Shown piece after piece: positions 1 to 12,100 of a stretch of 64,000 nucleotides of DNA (positions are counted from its first letter, which is position 1; each line of letters begins with the position of its first letter). This DNA comes from Anadara kagoshimensis (taxonomy: Eukaryota; Mollusca; Bivalvia; Arcoida; Arcidae). Under the pieces are notes generated by a model, which saw only the letters and a program-made list of their open reading frames with translations, did not search any database and was not told the DNA's origin. The translations under genes were made by a program, and so were the position numbers. The stretch spans positions 15,890,698 to 15,954,697 of the forward strand of contig CM037860.1 of the NCBI GenBank assembly GCA_021292105.1, written 5' to 3'.

Positions 1-27
1 GTTTAAAGATTAAGTGTTGAAATTTAC

Positions 28-127
28 CTCTTCACTATTGTTATAGCTGCTAGAATCTTCTTCTTTTTCCTCCTCCTCTTCTTCACTTTCTTCTTCCTCA
101 TCATCATCTTCATCATCGTCTTCATCA
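28..127 (-). CDS. PPM1G: PPM1G exon 6, acidic insert
   Basis: 100 bp encoding [20 protein letters not shown] then [13 protein letters not shown], with acceptor TTGACAG and donor GTAAAT. It is almost pure Asp/Glu, like the tract just before the second catalytic half in human. The next exon lies left of the window. Confidence 0.85.
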
Positions 128-3100
128 CTGTCAACAAATTTTTTTAAGAGTTAGCCATCATTTTTCAAATTTCAATTCTTACTCAATCATGAATAAATAC
201 GGCAATTAAAATGTTCCTTTATTAATACAAGAATTTAAAAGCTAAAAGCAAAAGTTGTTGTAAAAAGATCACATTGTTAGTAAAACAAGTGCAAGTTCCC
301 TTCTCTCAAATATTCATCCTCCCTCCAGGTGAGATTTCCCCATGTGACATAAATAATAATAATAACGGAATTTTATTATCCTTCCTCTTAAAGACAGGGT
401 TATATTAAGATGAAAACTTGATATTCATTAAAGTTACAAAAATATTTTACCTTCCATACTCTACATCTTCATCTTCACTGGAATCGTCATCTTCATCAGC
501 GATTGCGTCGATTGTTACACCTACAATGCCATCCTTCTCTTCATCCTCATCGACATCTTCTTCATCATCTTCTGCATTTGATTGTCTACTGGATGAACCG
601 ACCTAGAAAATATACAAGAGATAAAATATGTGCAAACTAACATACACTCCACATTACACTCATGACCTTGAACTTTAATCTACGTTACTAAACATCCGTA
701 CAGAGTTGAGCTGAGTAATGGTGTTTAATGTAACAGTCAAGAATATTTCACTTTTATTGAGACCTCATCAGCTATAGGCCAAGTTGCAGAAATTTTGCCT
801 GTGTTGAGCTTATGGCATTATACAGTAGGGTTCTTTATTGTGCTAATCCTACCTTGAACCTCGTTTATTTTATGTTCCCATCCAAAAGAACCATGAATTT
901 CATTTCCTAATGCAGAGTGCTTTGCGAAAGAACTGTCACTAACTACTTTCAAGTCTTGGGTCAGACCCGGTCTGAACCCACGACCTCCCACTTCCAGAGA
1001 AAGCACTCTACCAACTGAGCTACTGCAGTGGTCAAATGTAGGAGATAAGGAATGTATACAATACTGCAAAAATCTAAGATTTGACATGTAATCTTTGACC
1101 TTTAACCTACAAACTTAATAACTTTGGTTAGATTTTAATTATTTCAAATGGATTGCATAATTAAATAACAAATGAATCGGTAATAATTAAAAACAAGAGG
1201 GCTAGGAAGGCCCTGGGCACTCACCTGAAAATTGTTTACATTTTCATTCCATACCTTTTGACTTTTCATCCATGAATGTGCCTGTTGGACATGAAGTTAA
1301 ATGGTATATAGACAAATGTCAACAATCCATACAACATGTCTGAATAAAAGAATTAATCATAAAATCTGTATCTTACCTGGGAGGAGCTGCTACATGCTGA
1401 TTCCTGATACGATGAACTACTACCAGAACTAGATCCACCACTAGAACCTGATGAACACTGATCCATGCTAGAACTTCCAGCTGAACTAGAAATGCCTACT
1501 GAGCTAGAAGAACTGGCTTCTTCACTAGTTATATTGCCACTTTTACTACCAGAACTTGTTGCTGACTGTGCGGACTCGGTACAGACGTCCACAGAAGAAC
1601 TTGATATACAAGAAGACTGTACAGAACTGTTATTTTTGTCACAAACGTCTTTAGATGAACTAGCTTCAGAAAAAGCTTGAACGTCCTCGCTACTACTAGT
1701 TATAGAGTCACATTCTCCTGTTTCTTTGTTACTACTTTGCATCTTATCTGACTGACTTTCACTCAATTCTTTTTCCATGTTTAAATTATTTTCATTTTCT
1801 GCATGTCCATTGGCTAGTTTGTCTTCTAATTGTGGCAATGGAGCACCTGCATCATTGTTTTCATCATTATCAGTTCCATTGCTACTACAATTGTTACTGG
1901 CATCACCTTCCCCATCATCTCCTGATGCGGCAGAAAATCTTGGTTTTGAGTGTCTTATCATAGGAGATCTAACTTCTTTCTTTTTCTTTTTCAAACTTCG
2001 TAATGCAGGTGGTATCCCTGTGAATCCTTCATATTTTCCTAACAGTTCTTCTAGTGGCATATTTGCCTCGGCAAGAAGTACATCTGTTTCACTTTTACCC
2101 ATCCCCACTTTTTGTGCTTCATCATCTGTAAATAACAACAGAATTTTTATTAAAACTAAATTTTAAAACCAATAAATATGACTGGAATAATATAGCCACT
2201 CCTATCAGATCCTTATTGAATAAGAGTGACATTGATGTACATAATAAATTTTCTATTTGAAGTGAAAATTTTTAGGGATGTGCATAACTTTTGAAACAAC
2301 ATTTTAGCATAATGGGCTTCCATTAAACATTTTTGACCTTAAAAATTAATTTGGACTCATGACTTTCAGAGGAGGAAGAAGAGAGTGGTTACATAATCAG
2401 AGGAGGAAGAAGAGAGTGGTTACATAATTAAAGTCTTGATATTAGGCAGAAATTTTAGAAATTTAATTAACTCGTCAAATGACAGAGACTGAAATTTGTA
2501 TATTGTGTCAACTACTTATAAACAAAGACCCTAGAAAAAAAGAGCCCTAAAATTCAACTGGCACTTACTTTCTTCATTTCATAAATAACAAGAAAAAATA
2601 AGCTCAAAATAAGGTTGAAGTTAGGTGATATCTTCACCCCATTTCCAAAAACTTGAAAACCCTAAACTGTCCCAAAAGCGAAGTTCTAGTCAACCTAAGT
2701 TTTGATAATTTATCAACTCCATTAAGAACCTCTATATATTACACACATTCAAAGGTAAACACAGGTAACTCTCGATATATCCAGGTGTTTTAATCCGACA
2801 ATTAGCTTAACTTGAGATCATCCATGCATGTCATAAATTCATCAACCTCTTGACAGATGTAATTAAAAGCCATCTTGATGAAAAACCTTGAATATTTCAT
2901 TATTTGCCATAAAAAATGTGTCTACCGATGTTTATGAACAAGTATGGACACAGGGAGTGTATGTAGTAAACAAAATAATAGATCATTTTTTGTATATTCA
3001 ATAAAATAACAGACCCTTAACAGAATGTTGTCTTTTCACAAAGGAATCCATAAATAAAAACATTTTTTGATTGAATGATTGTAAATGAGTAGTATCATCT

Positions 3101-6100
3101 CTAGAAATTGGGAGTCGGACAGCAACCATGATTGTTGCCATCAACACATGCATGAACAAGGTGGATAACTCAATTAGAAAATAAACAAGAGGCCCATGGG
3201 CCTTATACGCTCACCTGATAACTAATGGCTAGCTGATAGATTTAAAGTAAACGTAAATACTAAACCCCAATGACTTTTTTCTTTACATCAAAATGATCAT
3301 TGTATCAATACCTACAACATTCTAATATACATGCCTATACAAAAAGTTTATAGTTTTCGAGATAATTAACCATTTCGGTATTGTTTTCACATCTGTGACC
3401 TTGACCTTTGAACCCATGACCTTTTTCTATACATCAAAATGATCGTTGTATCAATACCTACAACATTCTAATATACATGTCTATACAAAAAGTTTATAGT
3501 TTTCAAGATAATTAACCATTTCAATATTGTTTTGCATCTGTGACCTTGACCTTTGAACCCATGACCTTTTTCTATACATCAAAATGATCGTTGCATCAAT
3601 ACCTACAACATTCTAATATATATATATGCCTTTACAAAAAGTTTATAGTTTTCCAGATAATTAACCATTTCGGTGTTGTTTCGCATCTGTGACCTTGACC
3701 TTTGAACCTATGACCTTTTTCTATACATCAAAATGATCGTTGTATCAATACCTACAACATTATAATATACATGCCTATACAAAAAGTTTATAGTTTTCGA
3801 GATAATTAACCATTTCAGTATTGATTCGCATCTGTGACCTTGACCTTTGAACCTATGACCGTTTACTATACATCAAAACCATTGTTGTATCAATACCTAC
3901 AACATTCTAATATAAATGCCTATACAAAAAGTTTATAGTTTTCGAGATAATTAACCATTTCAATATTGTTTCGCATCTGTGACCTTGACCTTTGAACCCA
4001 TGACCTTTTTCTATACATCAAAATAATCGTTGTATCAATATCTACAACATTCCAATATAAATGCCTATACAAAAAGTTTATAGTTTTCGAGATAATTAAC
4101 CATTTCAGTATTGATTCGCATCTGTGACCTTGACCTTTGAACCCATGACCTTTTTCTATACATCAAAATAATCGTTGTATCAATATCTACAACATTCCAA
4201 TATAAATGCCTATACAAAAAGTTTATAGTTTTCGAGATAATTAACCATTTCGGTGTTGTTTCGGATCTGTGACCTTGACATTTGAACCCATGACCTTTTT
4301 CTATACATCAAAATGATCGTTGTATCAATACCTACAACATTCTAATATACATGCCTCTACAAAAAGTTTATAGTTTTCGAGATAATTAACCATTTTGGTA
4401 TTGTTTCGCATCTGTGACCTTGACCTTTGAACCCATGACCTTTTTCTATACATCAAAATGATCGTTGTATCAATACCTACAACATTCTAATATACATGAC
4501 TATACAAAAAGTTTATAGTTTTCGAGATAATAATTATAATCAGAGGTAAAAAAAATTAGGTCACGACCTTCACAATTGACCTTGACCTCATTTTGAAGAT
4601 ACTAACAAGAAGATGTCAAAACTGAAAACCCCATGTCATTATCTGGTCAAGTAGTCAAGTTATAACAATTTGAAGCTATTTTACGATTTTTTCAAAATTA
4701 AACGCAAAAACGCGTAACCCATTTTTCGACCGAATTTCACAAAATGAACAAACTATAGGCTTAAGACCCTAGAGAAGCCAAATATCTCATCAGATTGTTT
4801 CTCGAAACAATACTTTTGGAGAAGAAGATTTTTTAAGATTTTTGCACCCCTAGGTCACCTTGACCTAGTTATGGTAGCCATGGCAACGCCACGAACAAAT
4901 CTGAATTGCACCGACCCAGACATGCTTCTGACCAAGTCTCATTGAAATCTGCCAAGTACTTTCAGAGGAGAAGTCGAAAATGTGAAAAGTTTACGACGAC
5001 AACGACGACGACGACGACAGACAACGGACAAATTGTGATCAGAAAGCTCACTTGAGCCTTTGGCTCAGGTGAGCTAAAAAGTGTTAGGGGTGTAACGATA
5101 CGGCAGTGTCGTATCGCGATATATTGTGATACATGATGCGTGTATTGCAATACGTATCACGGTATATTGTTTTTACAGGTCTGACATAAGAAGGTCAGTA
5201 CAAATTTAACAATAGTCTTCAATACATTTATGGTTATTTTACTTCTTGGCTTTTATTCATAAATTCCAAGATGAAACACATAAATTATAAGGAAATTATA
5301 AATATTAATTTTGAACTGTCAGCTTCTTTGTCTACTTTCGGTTTCGTTGACGTTGTATGACTTAGCAACCTTGGGTGATGTCGTGTCATATGTGTCGTTA
5401 AATTAGTCGTACCCCCTGCATTCTTTACATCGTTATTATAATGTCAGCAGACAGCAATTTACAGGGTTTACGGTTTGTGAAGTTTTGTCGAATTTTATCC
5501 AAAAATGGTTCCATATTGCTGATTTAGCTTTTTTGTTTACGACAAGGTCGTAATTCTCCGACATTGTTAATCACTCTCAATCACACGATTGTTACTTCTA
5601 CAGCTTTCGTATATATTACAAACATCTTAATGACTAAAACTTTACCACGTGTGTGCTTGTCAAAAATATTTATTTTCAAGATCGTCATTCTACTACTGAT
5701 GAGGAATTGTATTTCGAAAAGGCCGTCTAGAGTGCTGTGAAAAATTAAAATAGGTATATATATGTAATTTCAAGCGTCCGAGTGACATTCAACAGTCTAA
5801 CAAGCATACAGTAAATGTATTGCAAAATACCAGTTTTCATTTAGTGTATCGTGATACGAACCGGTCTAGTGTGCACATCACGGTTTACCGATATACCGGT
5901 ATATCGTTACACCCTATTAAAGTGTATTTTTTTAAGATCTATTATATATCTAACTACTACTAGTTTTTCTATCTGATTCGGCAAAATACAAGTTTTATCG
6001 AACACATATGATACAGAATCTTGTATCACCACACTCACCACAGTGTGGTGATACAATATTGGTGGTAAAGTACACGTGCACTTTTAGTCGGATTTCTCAT

Positions 6101-9100
6101 TGTGACGTCATTGGGGAATCTCCGATTTGTCAAATGTAAATAATGACGTCATTACTATAGAACATATGTCATAACATAGTTGTGGTTTTCTGTGGTATAA
6201 TTTTTTTTTTCACACAAAGTATTGTTTTTTATTATTTTAAATAACCTTATTGGAAATGTTAGATAAAAATATCATATACACAGTGTGTATGTACAACCCT
6301 TTGTATCGGGTCGAGACCTGATACTGAGAGTTGTACATACACACTGTGTACATGTATATAATATGTATTTATTTTTCATTTATTTATGTTACTTCTTTTG
6401 TTGATAATCTTTACATTTTTTTAAAATAATAAAAACTCCCTGATCTTGGCTGAGGGAGAAGTCACTTCTCCCTGTTTCAAAATCTAATTTGAGCCCTGTT
6501 AAATGGTATCATATATCACAAAAGCATTCCAAACATGGGTTTCAGAGAAGACTGATTTCAAAGAATTGACCAAAATTGAATGAAAATTGAATTGAAAATT
6601 AAATCTACAATGGCTATCTTGCATTTTCAACAGTATAATAATGGTGGCCATCTTCGATGTTGGATGAGTTCCTCGTATAAAATTTTTGAAAAGATTTACA
6701 TACAGTTTTAAATGACAATAAATCTACCTTCATCATCAAGGTCTGCCAGGATCTTAAGTTCTTTTTTCACTGTATCTTTCAATAGCTCCTGATCAAATTC
6801 TAAAAATGCCTCTTCCAGTGCAGACTCCAAGGAACCATTTTTGTACGATTTTAACTTCTTTAGAAAGTCTGGTAACTTTGAAGAACAGTATTGTGCTATC
6901 TCAGCTCCTAAAATGAAAATTATACTTTAAAAATTCATTAAAGACTTTAAAATCAAAGTTATTTTGACAATGAATATCTAAACAAGATAATTTCTAGAAA
7001 AAGTCACAAATGGTGTAAAAAGTTGATTCAGTTTGATTGCAGTTCTAGGCAAATGTTTTTATAATTATGATTTCCCACCACCGAAGGTGGGGAATCATAT
7101 TGTTTTCGTTCTGTTTCTTCTTATTATTATGATTCCCCACCACCGAAGGTGGGGAATCATATTGTTTTCGTTCTGTTTCTTCTTATTATTATTATTATTT
7201 TTATTATTCTTATTATTCTTCTTCTCTGAAGACCATATGCTGACGCATATCTCGGGAACAGCTTGATAGATTTAGATGAAATTTGCTACCAATAATCTGT
7301 TGTCTGTGTAGATAATCAAGACGCGTTTATTTTCGTTATCTTGAAGGTGGATGGGTGGTGTAAATAAATACGTAGTTAAATACCCGGGGAAACCAATTCT
7401 GAATGGACATAAGCTGGTTACGACACCTTAATTATACCAAGCCAATGCTTTCACCTATGAGTTAATCCGATTAGTGACCGTTAAAAACTTGGCGATTTTT
7501 AAAACCACAGCTTGTCACGTCACACGCCTGTACTTAAAACCTTACACAATGAGATGAATGGTGTATACAATTTGCCTTGATAGATCAAATGGCTTGGGGG
7601 TTTTCTGTTAATCACTGACTGTGGAAGTAGAAGACTGCCCACTTTTTTAAGTTTACACCAATGAAATGTCTTCTTTAACTGACTGACACTTTCTTAATGA
7701 CCGGTATGTCGAGTACAAAAATTTGTAGTTTTAGTTGGAAATGAATCTTCCGAGTAAGCCGCCACTCTGTTACTATTAACACTTTTCAAATAAAAGATGG
7801 ACAATTATTTCAGGTATTGTTCAAGTTTAAGATAAAATATTTTTGTGTCTTTTTTATTCGATTTAAACATTGGAATTTTCGTAATTTGGACTGAAAGCTC
7901 ACTTCGATTTAAACATGGGAATTTTTGTAATATTTCGTAATTTGGACTGAAAATTCGCTTCAAATTCGGCATATCGAATTAATTAACAAATTTACCTAGA
8001 AATACATAGCGATCTGACGGGACCATTTGTATCATTTCGATTTAAGCGAAATTTCGATTCAACCGATTTCGAATTAACGAGAGTCGACTTTATTTCTTTT
8101 GCATCAAAAACACCTCAATAATCTATAGAGCAATGAAGATCTGGGTCTTTTAGATGCTGGAAATAACAATATGAGATTTATTCCGTATAATACACCTAAA
8201 CTAATATGTACCTCAACGTGTTGAAAAGTACGTTTTTTCAATAAAGGGGGGTCTTTTAAATCGGACTATATATACAGCGTCGATCCTTTTCAACACACTA
8301 TACACAGAGTTAACATACACGCTTCATATAAAAATGTCCGCCTTTTAATATTTTGACTGAGTAGATGTATCGTTATGATTATGAACCTCAAACATATAGG
8401 AATAACCGATATAAGTCGCGTAATTAAAAAACAAACATATGGCCTCCTATGATGTGTATTGCGCATTGAATCACGATTATTAATCAATAAACTTTTTAGA
8501 AAAATTATTAAATAAACATCACAAAGAGTAACTTTTATTATATTTTATTTTGGATTTTACAATAAGTCCGAGTCCATCGGTGTTTATACTGTCTGACGAC
8601 ATCGGGAGGGCACCTGGGTATATCCTCAGGCAGTGCCGACACGCTACAATATTACTTGGATCTACCTGCCCATCATTAGAAGGTCTTACATTCGCACCTA
8701 AGACAACGATCTTAATCAACTCAGTCGTTAATTACTGTGTTTATTCAGTGACACACGCCAATCCGTCACTGGCTTCAATGTGTTATCACCTGTTATTTAC
8801 TGGTGACCAAGATACAGGTGAACTTTGAAAACTTGTGGCCAGAAAAATCGCAAATAATAATAATAATAATAAATAAACTTTATTTGCATAAAGTATACAA
8901 ATAATACTTATAGCACATAAACAAATACATGCTTATGTCACATGACAAGACATTATAATAGTCGAAATATGAAAATAAATAAAAAATCGCAAAGCGCCGT
9001 GTTTTGTCGCAAGTTAAAGAAAAACATTGCAGTTAGCGATGCCCAGCGCAAACCCTCCCATACGTGTTCATTCATTGTAACACGCGGCGACGCCAAATCA

Positions 9101-12100
9101 GAGGCCCGAGAGGGGTTCTACGAGTTTTCTTATTCAATAAAATTCATTGAAAACGTCACTTCCTATGCCGAAAAGGCCTTCCAATGTGCGATTTTTCTCA
9201 ACCGAAAACTTAAATTTAAATCTACTTTAACTTTCAAAGAAGTCTAAAAAAGTAATCAAGGTATGATTTTTTTAGTTTACCAGGTCGGCGCGGTACACTG
9301 AATGTACTTTATGCACAACTGCCTTTAAAATGTAATTGTTCATCAAGGCAATATATACACAACATTAAAAACGCATGTGACGTGAAAATCACAAGATTTA
9401 CCCTTTTTGGCGACACAGTAATGAAATTGGCAACAAAATTTTACAACTGGCGATTTCCTTGACGACAGACTTTTACAACCCAGCGCTAACCCTGCTAGGG
9501 TCTTTTCACCAGATATATGCCATAAATTATTTATGGATGGTGGGGAATCATACGTAACTGGTATCCCAGTTACAATCTCTAGTTATTATTATTTTTTTTA
9601 TTATTATTATTATGTCATGACCATATGCTGTAGAATATCTCGGGAACGGCTTGATGGATTTAGATGAAATTTGGTACCAATAATCTGTTGCCTGTGTAGA
9701 TAATCAAGACGTGTTCATTTTCGTTATCTTGAAGGTGGGTGGGTGGGTGTACATTGCTTAATTGAATACGTAGTAAAATACCCGGGGAAACTAATTCTGA
9801 ATGGACATAAGCTGGTTACGGCACTTTAATCATACCAAGCAAATGCTTTCACCTATGAGTTAATCCGATTAGTGACCATAAAAAACTTCGCGATTTTTAA
9901 CACCACAGCTTGTCACGTCACACGCCTGTACTTAAAACCTTACACAATGAGCTGAATGGTGTATACAATTTGCCTTGATAGATCAAATGGCTTTGGGGTT
10001 TTCTGTTAATCACTGACTGTGGAAGTAGAAGACTGCCCACTTTTTTAAGTTTACACCAATTAAACGTCTCCTTTAACTGACTGACACTTTCCTAATGACC
10101 GGTATGTAGAGTACAAAAATTTGTAGTTTTAGTCGGAAATGAATCTTCCGAGTAAGCCGCCACTCTGTTACTATTAACACTTTTCAAATAACAGATGGAC
10201 AATTATTTCAGGTATTATTCAAGTTTAAGATAAAATATTTTTGTGTCTTTTTTATTCGATTTAAACATTGGAATTTTCGTAATTTGGACTGAAAGTGCAC
10301 TTCGATTTAAACATGGGAATTTTCGTAATATTTCGTAATTTGGACTGAAAATTCGCTTCAAATTCGGCATATCGAATTAACTAACAAATTTACATAGAAA
10401 TACATAGCGATCTGACGGGACCATTTGTATCATTTCGATTTAAGGGAAATTGTGATTCAACCGATTTCGAATTAACGAGAGTCGACTTTATTTCTTTTGC
10501 ATCAAAAACACCAAAATAATCTATAGAGCAATGAAGATCTGAGTCTTTTAGATGCTGGAAATAACAATATGAGATTTATTCCGTATAATACACCTAGACT
10601 AATGTGTACCTCAACGTGTTGAAAAGTACGTTTTTTTCAATATTTTTCAATCTTTTAAATCGGACTATATATACATTATACAGCGTCAAACAATTTCAAC
10701 ACACTATTCACAGAGTTAACATACATGCTTCTTATAAAATTGTCCATCTCTGAGTAGATGTATCGTTATGATCATCAACCTCAAACCGCGTAATTAAAAT
10801 ACAAACAGATGGCCTCCTATGTGCATTGAATCACGATTATTAATCAATAAACTTTTTAGAAAAAATATTAAATAAACATCACAAAGGGTAACTTTTATTA
10901 TATTTTATTTTGGATTTTACAATAATTCCGAGTCCATCGGTGTTTATACTGTCTGACGACATCGGGAGGGCACCTGGGTATATCCTCAGGCAGTGTCGAC
11001 ACGCTCCAATATTACTTGGATCTACCTGCCCATCATTAGAAGGTCTTACATTCGCACCTAAGACAACGATCTTAATCAACTCAGTCGTTAATTACTGTGT
11101 TTATTCAGTGACACTCGCCAATCCGTCACTGGCTTCAATGTGTTATCACCTTTTAATTACTGGTGACCAAGATACCGGTGAACTTTGAAAACTTGTGGCC
11201 AGAAAAATCGCAAAGCGCCGTGTTTTGTCGCAAGTTAAGGAAAAAAATCGCAGTTAGCGATGCCCAACGCAAACCCTCCCATACGTGTTCATTCATTGTA
11301 ACACGCGGCGACGCCAAATCAGAGGCCTGAGAGGGGTTCTACGAGTTTTCTTATTCAATAAAATTCATTGAAAACGTCACTTCCTTTGCCGAGAAGGCCT
11401 TCCAATGTACAATTTTTTTCAACCGAAAACTTTAATTCAAATCTACTTTAACTTTCAAAGAAATTTTAAAAAGCAATCAAGGTATGATTTTTTAGTTTAC
11501 CAGGTCGGCGCGGTACAAATGTACTTTATACATAACTGCCTTTAAAATGTAATTGTTCATCAAGGCAATATATACACAACATTAAAAACGCATGTGACGT
11601 AAAAATCACAAGATTTACCCTTTTTGGCGACACAGTAATGAAATTGGCAACAAAATTTTACAACTGGCGATTTCCTTGACGACAGACTTTTACAACCCTG
11701 CTATGGTCTTTTCACCAGATATATGCCATAAATTATTTATGGATGGTGGGGAATCATACGTAACTGGTATCCCAGTTACAATCTCTAGTTTGATATTGTT
11801 TTTGTATATATAGTGAATCTTCAACAACTAAGTTTTTTGTTGTGCAAGTTAATCAAAATTCCAAAAGAATAGTTTTTTGAGTGGGAAGTAATGCAATTTA
11901 AGACAATAACTTTTAAATTACTGTAATCTTTCTATGTATTCGGCTCCTCTATGTTTTCAGACACCCCAATTTTGAAATTTCAATAATTTTCAAATTTCGT
12001 CCAATTTCGGAGGGCAATTTTTTGCATCTAAATCCGGACACAATTTTCCTGGAAATCACCCGGAACACTGTATAATATTGCTTATAATTAATATTGAATA

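Larger units (their letters stand above)
2126..6727 (-). other. PPM1G intron 3, repeat-rich
   Basis: 4.6 kb with no coding sequence. In order from the left: a 34-bp tandem duplication (2366-2429, core AGAGGAGGAAGAAGAGAG), a 1.9-kb repeat with a 145-bp array (3185-5075), a hAT-type MITE (5085-5918) and two perfect hairpins (6021-6056, 6277-6350). Confidence 0.7.

Noticed and set aside
818-1087. 89-codon minus-strand ORF
   Set aside because: It overlaps a SINE with A-box, B-box and shared tail.
1465-2166. Plus-strand ORFs across PPM1G exon 4
   Set aside because: Antisense shadows of the Ser-rich coding exon.
8550-11188. 92-codon ORFs conserved in both Helitron-like copies as a host gene
   Set aside because: Conservation is explained by the element copies being closely related; both strands are open and no known domain is visible.
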